A stretch of DNA of 16,296 bases from an uncultured Actinomyces sp. (GCA_915069725.1 CAJZFF010000005.1:1-16296); one strand, 5' to 3'. Positions 1 to 6,518 are shown, numbered from the stretch's first letter. The notes: generated from the sequence alone by a model not told the origin. Made by a program: numbers and translations.

Positions 1-1
1 G

Positions 2-247
2 CCCCGCCACCTGACCCCCTTGGAGTTCGAGCTGCTCAGCGTGCTCGCGCGCAAGCCCTCCCAGGTCTTCTCCCGCGAGGAGCTCCTCGACCAGGTGTGG
101 GGATACCGCCAGTCGTCGCACGACCCCCGCGTCGTCAACGTCCATATCCAGAGGCTGCGCGCCAAGGTCGAGATCGACCCGGACAACCCCGAGGTCATCC
201 TCACCGTCCGCGGCGTCGGCTACAGGGCTGGGGCTGTCCAGGAGTGA
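2..247 (+). CDS. mtrA: MtrA-type OmpR-family response regulator, C-terminal part (5' end outside window)
   Basis: This is the winged-helix DNA-binding domain of an OmpR/PhoB-class response regulator; the receiver domain lies upstream of the window. The reading frame is open from base 2 and ends at TGA 245-247. Visible landmarks are LTPLEFELL at the start of the domain, SREELLDQVWGY, the recognition-helix region RVVNVHIQRLRAKVE, and the closing wing RGVGYRAG. The LARKP...VF.RE..L.QVWGYR wording closely matches actinobacterial MtrA, which controls cell wall and division genes with the kinase MtrB. The next ORF starts at GTG 244 inside the stop region (GTGA overlap), the usual mtrA-mtrB layout. 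Family assignment is strong; the MtrA name comes from remembered motif similarity plus the neighbouring kinase start. Confidence 0.88.
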   Translation, partial: PRHLTPLEFELLSVLARKPSQVFSREELLDQVWGYRQSSHDPRVVNVHIQRLRAKVEIDPDNPEVILTVRGVGYRAGAVQE

Positions 248-585
248 GCTCGTGGGAGGCCCGGACGTTCCGGCCGAGGGGGCGCAGGAGCTTGGCCGAC
301 CGTCTGCGGGAGAGGTACGCCTCGGTGCGCGCCTGGATCAGGATGTCCCTGACCGTGAGGGTCGTCGCGCTCATCGTGCTCGTGGGCATCGTCTTCATCG
401 GCCTCGTGGGGGCGTTCATCCTCTCGCAGGTCCGCACCCAGCTCTTCCGGGTTCCTCGGGCCCATCCCTTCCCCCGTTTGCATCTGCGGCAGGCCGGTTC
501 GATCGACGCCTACGACATGGACGACATCGACGCCTCCCAGGGCTACGAGCACCATCCCACGATCAAGGCCCCGGTCGCGGTATGA
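244..585 (+). pseudogene. Chimeric ORF: MtrB-like kinase N-terminus joined in frame to thymidylate synthase C-terminus
   Basis: The ORF reads 113 residues from GTG 244 to TGA 583-585. Residues 1-60 look like the start of an MtrB-type sensor kinase: a basic cytoplasmic segment (RSLADRLRERYASVRAWIRM), then one hydrophobic helix (about 39-60). No extracellular, HAMP, phospho-acceptor or ATPase domain follows. From about residue 72 the text becomes the end of a thymidylate synthase: HPFPRLHLRQAGSIDAYDMD, then GYEHHPTIKAPVAV, matching the family ending GYxxHPxIKAPVAV. The join falls between about 427 and 470, near QVRTQL, a word that resembles both kinase and ThyA text. Both partners appear truncated, so neither kinase nor synthase activity is expected. 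It overlaps mtrA by GTGA and folA by ATGA. It may be a real deletion remnant or an assembly join. An internal ATG at 343 is an alternative start. Confidence 0.8.
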
Positions 586-1172
586 GCGGCCTGGGGATGA
601 TCTGGGCCCAGGACGTCACCGGCGTCCTGGGGGCCGACGGCGGCATGCTGTGGCGCGTGCCGGCGGACTTCGCCCATTTCAAGGCCACGACCATGGGCTG
701 CGGGCTGGTCATGGGGCGCACCACCTGGGACTCACTGGGAGGCCCCCTGCCCGGGCGGCGCAATGTGGTCCTCACCCGTGACCGGTCCTGGCGGGCCGAG
801 GGTGCGATCCGCGCCGGCTCGCTGCGCGAGGGGCTCTCGCTGGCGGCGCGGGGCCTGGCCGCTGAGCTGGGGCACGATCCTCGTGAGGGGGATGCTGCGG
901 GGCTGCCCCGCCTGTGGGTCATCGGTGGCGGGAGCGTCTACGAGCAGGCGCTGGCTGACGGCCTGCCCGATGTGCTCGTCGTCAGCGTCCTGGACCTGGA
1001 TGCCACGCAGCGGGCCCGCGAGCGCGGCCTGCCCGACTCGGCGCTCGTGCGCGCGCCGGGGATCAGCACTCACGAGTGGGCCATCGATCCGGTCCTCTCC
1101 GACCCGCGGGGGCAGTGGCGCCCCGCATCCGGGGACGCGCGCTGGCGCGTGGAGACCTGGCGGCACCTGTAG
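582..1172 (+). CDS. folA: Dihydrofolate reductase
   Basis: This 196-residue protein reduces dihydrofolate to tetrahydrofolate with NADPH in the cytoplasm, recycling the folate oxidised by thymidylate synthase. The start at ATG 582 overlaps the preceding stop as ATGA, as in classical thyA-folA pairs. Visible features are GMIWAQD near the N-terminus, the substrate loop MLWRVPADFAHFK with acidic Asp29 (equivalent to E. coli Asp27), the cofactor-side motif VMGRTTWDSLG, and LWVIGGGSVYEQAL at about 111-124. It is longer than the usual 160-170 residues because of an insertion at about 84-110, a common actinobacterial style. Translation is probably coupled to the chimeric ORF upstream, so expression may now depend on the mtrA promoter. 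Family assignment is secure. Confidence 0.95.
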   Translation: MSGLGMIWAQDVTGVLGADGGMLWRVPADFAHFKATTMGCGLVMGRTTWDSLGGPLPGRRNVVLTRDRSWRAEGAIRAGSLREGLSLAARGLAAELGHDPREGDAAGLPRLWVIGGGSVYEQALADGLPDVLVVSVLDLDATQRARERGLPDSALVRAPGISTHEWAIDPVLSDPRGQWRPASGDARWRVETWRHL

Positions 1173-1212
1173 ACGCGCTTGTAACGCCCTCGGCGAGCGT
1201 TTCAGCGGATGC

Positions 1213-1620
1213 TCAGTGCTCGGCGTCGTAGCGCGCCCGGGCCTGGCTGACAGCGCCGAGGTGCTCAGTGGCCCAGGCCTCGACGTGAGCGAGCGCCTCC
1301 GCCAGCCCTCTGCCTGAGTCGGTGAGCTCGTAGGTCACTCGCGGTGGGATCTCAGGGTACTGATGGCGCTCGATGAGTCCATCGCGCTCAAGGCCCCTGA
1401 GGGTCTGGGTGAGCATCTTGGTGGAGATACCGTCGACGCGGGTCGATATCTCCTTGAATCGTTGCGGCTGGCCCGCTTCGTGAAGCGCCCCGACGACGAG
1501 CACGGTCCACAGGTCGCCGAGCGACTTGAGCAGGCCGCGTGAGGGGCAGCTGCGGCTATAGGGGTCGGGCGCCATCTCCCCGGCCTGCTGCGTGCCGGTC
1601 GGCTGCTCAGTGTCGGCCAC
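1213..1620 (-). CDS. HxlR-family winged-helix transcriptional regulator
   Basis: This 135-residue DNA-binding protein starts at GTG 1620 with GAGGAG (1626-1631) five bases upstream. The HxlR/MarR-like signature is clear: a cysteine before the first helix (SRSCPSRGLLKSLGDLWTVLVV, Cys25), the helix-turn-helix RFKEISTRVDGISTKMLTQTLRGLERDGLI, and the wing PPRVTYELTDSGRGL. Family members sense thiol stress, aldehydes or unknown ligands; the conserved Cys is the redox sensor in some (HypR-like). It lies downstream of, and on the same strand as, an NAD(P)-binding oxidoreductase whose promoter carries a perfect inverted repeat, so it is the natural candidate regulator of that gene. Ligand unknown. 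A start at the internal ATG (residue 16) is possible but has no better ribosome site. Confidence 0.9.
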   Translation of the reverse strand: MADTEQPTGTQQAGEMAPDPYSRSCPSRGLLKSLGDLWTVLVVGALHEAGQPQRFKEISTRVDGISTKMLTQTLRGLERDGLIERHQYPEIPPRVTYELTDSGRGLAEALAHVEAWATEHLGAVSQARARYDAEH

Positions 1621-1649
1621 GTCGTCTCCTCGTGTGCTTGGTCGCTGAT

Positions 1650-1689
1650 CCGTCGTCGGCCGCCCACACGTGTGAGCGGCCGACGACGG
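1650..1689. terminator. 40-base near-perfect palindrome between oxidoreductase and HxlR genes
   Basis: Arms 1650-1663 (CCGTCGTCGGCCGC) and 1676-1689 are perfectly complementary over 14 bases. The centre contains a further palindrome, CACACGTGTG, at 1665-1674, so the element is self-complementary almost throughout apart from one C/A mismatch. It lies just after the oxidoreductase stop in the transcribed direction. There is no T-tract on either side, so it may be an intrinsic-like terminator, an RNA stabiliser or a protein site. The function is inferred. Confidence 0.5.
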
Positions 1690-1745
1690 GCATAGGCGAC
1701 AGGTTACCTGCGAACCGGGAGCCTTACTCGAGGCTCACTCGGGGC

Positions 1746-2369
1746 TCACTCAGACACGACGGCGAGGCCGCCGGTCCAACCAACCTGCTCCGTGACACCC
1801 AGGGCGATGTTCAGCGCCCCGAGCGCCTCCATACGCTCTGCCCGCTTGAGCTCGCCGGCGTCGGCCCACGTCAGTCCGGCGGCCTCGACGAAGGAGCGCA
1901 GGCTCGTCTTGGCCTCCGCGGAGTCGGAGGCGGCCAGAACAGTGGCCGGGCGAGCGCCGATGGTGCCGCTCGCCAGGACGGCGGCGAAGACGGTGTTGAA
2001 GGCCTTGACCACCTGGGCGTCCGGGAGCTTCGCTGCGAGCTCGGCGGTCGCGGAGCTGCCGGCCGGGACGAGAGAGTCGAGAGTGGTGAAGTCCAGGGGG
2101 TTGGTCGGGTCGACGACGACCTTGCCGGCGAAGGCCTGTGCGCCGTATGTGGCGATGACCTCGTCGATGGCGGCGTAAGGCAGGGCGAGGACGACGATGT
2201 CACCGGTCAGGGGTGAACCGATCTGGGCGACCTCGACGCCCGGCAGGTCGGTGGCCTTGGAGGCGTCGCGCACCAGGACCTGAGTACTGGCACCGGCCTT
2301 GACCGCCAGACCCGCGACCGCCGATCCGATGTTGCCGGCGCCGATGATGGAGATGGAGGGGACGGACAT
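1746..2369 (-). CDS. NAD(P)-binding oxidoreductase of the F420-dependent NADP reductase-like family
   Basis: This 207-residue cytoplasmic protein starts at ATG 2369 with GAGGAG a few bases upstream. The N-terminal Rossmann signature is IIGAGNIGSAVAG (Gly10-x-Gly12-x-x-Gly15), followed by a second strand ending LVRDASK that suits NADP binding. Further family landmarks are VVLALPYAAIDEV, KVVVDPTNPLDF and QVVKAFNTVFAAVL. This is the small, single-domain type (COG2085/NPD_F420-like) that resembles F420H2:NADP oxidoreductase. Many members act on other substrates, and nothing here proves F420 use. A perfect inverted repeat sits in its promoter region and an HxlR regulator follows downstream, suggesting an inducible redox or aldehyde-response pair. 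The exact reaction is unknown. Confidence 0.85.
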   Translation of the reverse strand: MSVPSISIIGAGNIGSAVAGLAVKAGASTQVLVRDASKATDLPGVEVAQIGSPLTGDIVVLALPYAAIDEVIATYGAQAFAGKVVVDPTNPLDFTTLDSLVPAGSSATAELAAKLPDAQVVKAFNTVFAAVLASGTIGARPATVLAASDSAEAKTSLRSFVEAAGLTWADAGELKRAERMEALGALNIALGVTEQVGWTGGLAVVSE

Positions 2370-2385
2370 GAGAACTCCTCGAGCG

Positions 2386-2408
2386 TTAGTTGTTGAACGA
2401 ACAACTAA
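2386..2408 (-). promoter_or_regulatory. Perfect inverted repeat, probable operator for the oxidoreductase gene
   Basis: TTAGTTGTT (2386-2394), a five-base spacer, then AACAACTAA (2400-2408) form a perfect 9+5+9 dyad, 17 bases upstream of the oxidoreductase ATG. It is AT-rich in otherwise GC-rich DNA, as expected of a winged-helix operator, and the neighbouring HxlR protein is the likely binder. A second, looser dyad (ACTCTCT 2409-2415 and AGAGAGT 2437-2443) flanks it. Binding is inferred. Confidence 0.6.
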
Positions 2409-2525
2409 ACTCTCTCACGCGCACCCACTTTCCGAAAGAGAGTGACTGTATGTAAGCGATCACAGCTGTTGTCCGCACGCTCTCTGCCAGCCCTGAGACG
2501 CCGAGCAGCGCGGGCCGTTCGCCGC

Positions 2526-3515
2526 TCAGAGCAACTTCTTGGAGGTGAGCCAGTCAGTGGCGATGGTCTTGGAGCTGAGCTTCTCGCCGGTGGAGCGCTG
2601 GTTGAGGGAGCGCAGCTCATCGGGGGTCAGCAGGGCCGAGACCCGGTTGATGGCGGTGGCCGCGATGGCCGGCAGCGAGGCGGAGACCAGCGGGGTGACG
2701 TTCTGCGGGAGGATGAGCATCTGGGGGTCGGACAGGATGACGAGATCCTTGACCCCGATGGCGGGATCGGAGGAGTAGATGTCGGCGACGTCAACGGTGC
2801 CGTCAGTGAGGGCCTTGACGGTCAGAGGCCCACCGGAGTCCTCCACCGGCGTGACGGAGGCGTCGACCCCGTAGACGGCCTTGAGGCCCTTGGGGCCGTA
2901 GGGGCGGGTGGTGAACTCCGAGTTCGCGGCGATCGTGACGGACCGCCCCAGCGAGGCCAGGTCGCCGATGGAGGTCAGGGAGTGGGCCTGGGCGGTGGCC
3001 TTGGTGACGGTCAGGGAGTCCTGATCCGTCGCCTCGGCCGGGTTCAGGACGGTCAACGAGTGCGGCAGGGTCCTCAGCAGGGCGTCCTGGATGGAGGCGG
3101 TATCGCCGGCGGTGCGGGAGGGAGTCGCGGCAGCGGTGGGACTGCCTGAGGCGGAGGTCTTGCTGTAGTACTCCAGCAGGTTGCCGCCGTACTCGGGGAT
3201 GACGTGGATCTTGCCGGCCTCGAGCTCGGGCAGGTAGACCTCCCGCTGGCCGATCTGGTACTGGCGGGTGACGGTCAGGCCCGTCTTCTCCATCATCTGG
3301 GCGTAGAGCTCGGCGATGATCTCGTTGGAGTAGTACTGCTGACTGCCGATGATGATCGGTCCACCGGAGTAGCCTCCCGAGGCCCGGTCGATGGCGAAAG
3401 GATCGGTGTCGGAGCAGGCGCCAAGAGACAGGAGGCCGGCCGTCGTGCCGACGCCGGCCAGTAGGCCGCGTCGCGTCAGCAGATGGCCGGAACGAGGGCT
3501 GGGGTGTGCGGTCAT
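2526..3515 (-). CDS. ABC importer substrate-binding lipoprotein, osmoprotectant (choline/betaine) type
   Basis: This 329-residue extracytoplasmic binding protein captures the substrate for the three upstream genes. The N-terminus has twin arginines (TRRGLLAG) and a lipobox LSLGAC, so Cys34 should be lipid-modified. The mature domain shows the OpuCC/ProX-like text IIIGSQQYYSNEIIAELYAQMM, GQREVYLPELEAGKIHVIPEYGGNLLEYY and TTRPYGPKGLKAVYGV, then DVADIYSSDPAI and LILPQNVTPLV. A low-complexity Ser/Thr/Ala insert lies after LEYYSK (about residues 118-140). The start ATG 3515 overlaps the permease stop (ATGA), so it is the last gene of the operon. Quaternary amines are the family's usual ligands; choline versus glycine betaine or carnitine cannot be decided from sequence alone. 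Confidence 0.9.
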   Translation of the reverse strand: MTAHPSPRSGHLLTRRGLLAGVGTTAGLLSLGACSDTDPFAIDRASGGYSGGPIIIGSQQYYSNEIIAELYAQMMEKTGLTVTRQYQIGQREVYLPELEAGKIHVIPEYGGNLLEYYSKTSASGSPTAAATPSRTAGDTASIQDALLRTLPHSLTVLNPAEATDQDSLTVTKATAQAHSLTSIGDLASLGRSVTIAANSEFTTRPYGPKGLKAVYGVDASVTPVEDSGGPLTVKALTDGTVDVADIYSSDPAIGVKDLVILSDPQMLILPQNVTPLVSASLPAIAATAINRVSALLTPDELRSLNQRSTGEKLSSKTIATDWLTSKKLL

Positions 3516-4192
3516 ACTGGTTCCTTCCGGTGCTGCCGGGCGCCCGGGGGCGTGACGCCCCGTTGGACGAGAGCGAAGAGGGCCTCGGAGGCCAGGGCGA
3601 GGGCGATGACCAGGAACGCTGAGGCGAGCATCATGACGTAGTCCTGGGTCTTGAGGCCCAGGAACATGAGCCGGCCGAGCCCACCGGCGCCGGTGTAGGC
3701 GGCCAGTGTGGCGGTGGAGATGACCTGGAGGCTGGCCGAGCGCAACCCGCCGACGAGCAGCGGCGCCCCCAGCGGGATCTCGACCCGGCCCAGCACCTGC
3801 AGCTCACTCATGCCGCTGGCCCGGGCGCCGTCGACGGCCATGACTGAGGCCGCCCGCACCCCGCTCATGGCTCCGGCCAGGACACTGGGCAGGGCCAGGA
3901 TGACGAAGGCGATCATGGGGGCGCTCAGGCCGACCCCGAGAACGAGGCCGAACAGGGTAATGAGGCCGAGGGTGGGCAGGGAGCGGGCCGTGCCGCTGAG
4001 CGGCTGCACCCAGGTGCGCCCGCGTCCGGTGTGCCCCACCCACCAGCCGGCGGGGACCCCGACGAGGGCGGCGATGAGGACACCGGCCAGGGAGTAAAGG
4101 ACGTGCTGGACCAGCAGTGGGCCGATCCCCATGGCCCCGCTCCAGTGAGCGGGATCGGCGATGTAGGCCAGGGCGGCCAGAACGAACCTCAC
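3512..4192 (-). CDS. ABC importer permease, osmoprotectant type (second permease)
   Basis: This 226-residue membrane protein forms half of the import channel. I chose GTG 4192, which overlaps the upstream permease stop as GTGA; the open frame extends further upstream, but that stretch is arginine/proline-rich antisense-like text without membrane segments. Five to six hydrophobic helices are visible, including LVQHVLYSLAGVLIAALVGVPAGWWV and MIAFVILALPSVLAGAMSGV. The cytoplasmic EAA loop that contacts the ATPase is ARASGMSELQVLGRVEIPLGAPLLVGGLR. The ending TYTGAGGLG-like text (AAYTGAGGLGRLMFLGL) is typical of OpuCB/OpuCD and ProW. It is co-transcribed and overlaps the binding protein gene at its 3' end. 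Confidence 0.92.
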   Translation of the reverse strand: MRFVLAALAYIADPAHWSGAMGIGPLLVQHVLYSLAGVLIAALVGVPAGWWVGHTGRGRTWVQPLSGTARSLPTLGLITLFGLVLGVGLSAPMIAFVILALPSVLAGAMSGVRAASVMAVDGARASGMSELQVLGRVEIPLGAPLLVGGLRSASLQVISTATLAAYTGAGGLGRLMFLGLKTQDYVMMLASAFLVIALALASEALFALVQRGVTPPGARQHRKEPV

Positions 4193-4893
4193 GCCTTGCC
4201 CTCCTGACTGTTCGAGGCGGCTGCGCAGGCTCCGGCAAGGACTGCCCCGGCATCGCCGGCGCGCTTCCAGGTCCAGGGCAGGCACAGCCGCCCCAGCGCG
4301 AGGACGAGCCCGTCCAGGACGAGGGCCAGGGCCGCGGTGGCGACCAGCCCAGTGACGATCTCCGCGGTGATGCCGCGCTGGAAGCCGTCGGTGAACAGCC
4401 AACCGAGGCTGCGCACACCGAGAACCGCCCCAACAGTGGTCAGTGAGATCGTCGAGACCGTCACCACGCGCAGGCCGGTGAGGATCGCAGGGCCCGCCAG
4501 CGGCAGCTCGACGGTGAGGAAGCAGCGCAGGCGCCCCATGCCCATGGCGGTGGCGGCATCCAGGACGCGGGCGTCAACGGCGTCGAGTGCGTCGGCGGTG
4601 GCCGGCACCAGGAGCGCCAGCCCGTAGAGGGTCAGGGCCACGATGACGTTGAGCGGGTCGCGGATGCCGGTGGCCAGGATGATGGGGAGGATGACGAACA
4701 GGGCCAGGGAGGGGACGGCGTAGAGCAGCGAGGAACCGGTCACCAGCACGGCTCGCAACGGCCGGGCCACGCGGGCCAGCCGGGCGATGGGGATCGCCAG
4801 GACGAAGGAGGCGACGATCGCAGGAACCGCCTGGAGCAGGTGGGCCAGGAGGTGCCCGGCGATGGTGGGCAGGTTGGCCAGGACCCAGCTCAT
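4189..4893 (-). CDS. ABC importer permease, osmoprotectant type (first permease)
   Basis: This 234-residue integral membrane protein is the partner of the next permease. ATG 4893 overlaps the ATPase stop as ATGA. Visible segments include VPAIVASFVLAIPIARLAR, LLYAVPSLALFVILPIIL and VIVALTLYGLALLVP. The EAA coupling loop is DAATAMGMGRLRCFLTVELPLAGPAILTGLR, and the sequence TTVGAVLGVRSLGWLFTDGF follows, as in OpuC/YehW-type permeases. A short Ala/Gly-rich tail closes the protein. Having two separate permease genes suggests a heterodimeric channel, as in OpuCB-OpuCD. Family identification rests on the membrane pattern, the EAA loop and operon position. Confidence 0.92.
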   Translation of the reverse strand: MSWVLANLPTIAGHLLAHLLQAVPAIVASFVLAIPIARLARVARPLRAVLVTGSSLLYAVPSLALFVILPIILATGIRDPLNVIVALTLYGLALLVPATADALDAVDARVLDAATAMGMGRLRCFLTVELPLAGPAILTGLRVVTVSTISLTTVGAVLGVRSLGWLFTDGFQRGITAEIVTGLVATAALALVLDGLVLALGRLCLPWTWKRAGDAGAVLAGACAAASNSQEGKA

Positions 4894-5759
4894 GCCCGCT
4901 CCTCCGCCTCCGAGGAGGACTCGTCGGCCAGGCGCCCGACGGCGCGGCCGGCCCGGTCCAGGACGATCCGGGACTCGGCGACGTCCGTGAGCTGAAGCTG
5001 GCGGGCGGCGTCATCGAGGCCGAGGAAGCGGGCGACGAAGTCATCGGCCGGGTCGGCCAGCAGCTGAGGGCCGCTGCCTCGCTGGGCGACCTGGGCGCCT
5101 TCGCGCAGGAGGATGATCTCGTCACCCAGGGCCAGGGCCTCATCGACGTCGTGGGTGACGAAGATGATGGTCTTCCCCAGCTCGGCCTGGATGCGGGCCA
5201 TCTCGCGCTGGAGGTCGCGGCGCACGAGCGGGTCGACGGCGCCGAAGGGCTCGTCCATGAGGAGCACCTCGGGATCGGCGGCCAGTGCCCGGGCCACACC
5301 GACCCGCTGGGCCTGGCCGCCGGAGAGCTGGTGGGGGTAGCGCCCGGCCAGGTCGCGGTCGAGGTCGAGCATGTCCATGAGCTCGAGGGCCCGGCACCGG
5401 GCGTCGTGGCGGTCGGCGCCCTGGAGGCGGGGTACGAGGGTGATGTTGTCGATGACGCGCCGGTGCGGCAGCAGCCCCGCGTTCTGCATGACGTAGCCGA
5501 TGGAGCGACGCAAAGCCACGGCATCACGGGTGGCGACGTCCTCGTCATCGATGAGGACCCGTCCGCTGGAGGGCTCCACCATGCGGTTGACCATGCGCAG
5601 CAGGGTCGTCTTGCCACAGCCGGACGATCCCAGCAGGACGGTGGTGGTGCCGGCCTCGATACGGGCGGTGAAGGAGTCGACGGCGGGGGAACCGGATCCG
5701 GCGCCCTTCCCGGCCGGATACGACTTGGTGACGGCATCGAAGGTAATGGTGCTGCTCAT
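4890..5759 (-). CDS. ABC importer ATP-binding protein, osmoprotectant (OpuCA/ProV-like)
   Basis: This 289-residue cytoplasmic ATPase powers the importer. All motifs are intact: Walker A GSSGCGKTT (44-52), Q-loop YVMQNAGLLPH with Gln92, signature LSGGQ (145-149), Walker B VLLMDEP with catalytic Glu170, D-loop GAVDPL and switch His203 (VTHD). The C-terminal tail of about 60 residues is too short for the tandem CBS domains that sense ionic strength in OpuCA, so osmotic gating, if any, must be elsewhere. I chose ATG 5759, which begins MSSTITFDAVTKSYP; ATG 5783, eight codons upstream, is an alternative, and neither has a strong ribosome site. It is first in the four-gene operon, each gene overlapping the next by four bases. 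Confidence 0.92.
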   Translation of the reverse strand: MSSTITFDAVTKSYPAGKGAGSGSPAVDSFTARIEAGTTTVLLGSSGCGKTTLLRMVNRMVEPSSGRVLIDDEDVATRDAVALRRSIGYVMQNAGLLPHRRVIDNITLVPRLQGADRHDARCRALELMDMLDLDRDLAGRYPHQLSGGQAQRVGVARALAADPEVLLMDEPFGAVDPLVRRDLQREMARIQAELGKTIIFVTHDVDEALALGDEIILLREGAQVAQRGSGPQLLADPADDFVARFLGLDDAARQLQLTDVAESRIVLDRAGRAVGRLADESSSEAEERA

Positions 5760-5842
5760 TGCGGGTGCCGGGTGTCCTCTCATGGCCTTAGGCGGCGCGG
5801 CCCGATGGCGTATTGCCACCGTACCAGCCACCATCTGCCGAT

Positions 5843-5856
5843 CTGCCAGGTGGCAG
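5843..5856. promoter_or_regulatory. Small dyad in leader of the ABC importer operon
   Basis: CTGCCA-GG-TGGCAG is a perfect 6+2+6 dyad about 85 bases upstream of the ATPase start. A possible minus-strand promoter lies further up: TTGAGT (5949-5944), 16 bases, TACCTT (5927-5922). The dyad would then sit in the 5' leader. Both assignments are weak. Confidence 0.3.
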
Positions 5857-5956
5857 CCTTTCCCAAGGCGATTGGTGCAGGATTGAAAGCAAACACCCAG
5901 GTGCTCACCATCGACACGTCGAAGGTATCGACGAGCTGCTCCCACTCAACACCGCG

Positions 5957-5981
5957 GCAGTGCGCACCATTCCCGCACTGC
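5957..5981 (-). terminator. Hairpin downstream of VOC gene
   Basis: Eight-base perfect arms (5957-5964 and 5974-5981) enclose a nine-base loop, about 50 bases beyond the VOC stop in the direction of transcription. No T-run follows, so termination is inferred from position only. Confidence 0.4.
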
Positions 5982-6010
5982 ATGCCCAGGCTGCGACCCC
6001 GGGCGGGCTT

Positions 6011-6038
6011 TCCGGATCAGAAGGTCCGGATCAGAAGG
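6011..6038. repeat. 14-base tandem duplication at the VOC stop codon
   Basis: TCCGGATCAGAAGG occurs twice head to tail (6011-6024 and 6025-6038). The second copy includes the TGA stop (6031-6033 on the complement) and the last codon of the VOC gene, so the duplication repeats the gene end just downstream. It looks like a slippage product. Confidence 0.85.
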
Positions 6039-6477
6039 CCGGGCGCAGGGCGACGTCGTCGGAGTAGTCGGAGGCAACGAGCTCGACGCGGTTGCCCTCG
6101 GGGTCAAGCACGGTGGCCTCGTAGTATCCGTCGCCAGTCTCACGGGGTCCGTCGACGACCGGCACACCGGCCTCCGACATGTAGGAGGCCAGGCGGTCGA
6201 CGTCTTCGCGCCCCGGCAGACCAAAAGAGACGTGAGCCCACCCCAGCCCGGCGGCCTCGCGCCCCTCGGCCAGCTCCGGACGGGTCATGATCTCCAGACG
6301 GGTCCCCCGCTCGTCCGCGGGCGTCTCGGCGAAGTGGAGGATATGGGTGCGCAGGCCGGTCCTGGGGTTCTCGTAGAGACCGTTGGCATGCCCGTCAAAC
6401 CAGTGGGAGTAGAAGTCGCGGGCGCTGTCGAGGTCGGCGACCCAGATGGCGACGTGGTCGAGGTACGGCATGGTCAT
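6031..6477 (-). CDS. VOC (glyoxalase/bleomycin-resistance/dioxygenase) family protein
   Basis: This 148-residue cytoplasmic protein has the paired beta-alpha-beta-beta-beta fold text of the vicinal oxygen chelate family. Likely metal ligands line up at the expected places: His8 (LDHVAIWV), Glu62 (RLEIM), His82 (GWAHVSFGL) and Glu132 (NRVELVA). This set resembles glyoxalase I-like lyases. The end of the fold, ATVLDPEGNRVELV, is highly typical. Two ATGs compete: 6477 (MTMP) has AGGAAAGGA almost touching it, while 6471 (MPYLDH) sits about 6-8 bases from the same site and fits better. It is divergent from a DeoR-family regulator, whose control region it shares. The substrate is unknown; methylglyoxal or a small electrophile is possible. 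Confidence 0.88.
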   Translation of the reverse strand: MTMPYLDHVAIWVADLDSARDFYSHWFDGHANGLYENPRTGLRTHILHFAETPADERGTRLEIMTRPELAEGREAAGLGWAHVSFGLPGREDVDRLASYMSEAGVPVVDGPRETGDGYYEATVLDPEGNRVELVASDYSDDVALRPAF

Positions 6478-6518
6478 TCCTTTCCTGACGGTGAAGAATC
6501 ACTGCCGACAACCGGAGA

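Larger units (their letters stand above)
5760..6030. other. Intergenic region between importer operon and VOC gene
   Basis: These 271 bases contain no credible gene. They hold the probable importer promoter and leader dyad, a hairpin (arms GCAGTGCG 5957-5964 and CGCACTGC 5974-5981) that may end the VOC transcript, and a 14-base tandem duplication that runs into the VOC stop codon. Confidence 0.6.

Noticed and set aside
1173..1212. Terminator between folA and the HxlR gene
   Set aside because: Only a five-base AACGC/GCGTT dyad with a nine-base loop was found, too weak to call.
4193..4402. Long N-terminal extension of the second permease
   Set aside because: The extension is arginine/proline-rich, lies fully inside the first permease gene and lacks membrane segments; GTG 4192 gives the standard GTGA overlap and length.
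4574..5737. Minus-strand frame of about 387 codons overlapping the ABC ATPase and permease
   Set aside because: It is proline/serine/arginine-rich frame-shifted text. The ATPase with all Walker and signature motifs occupies the correct frame.
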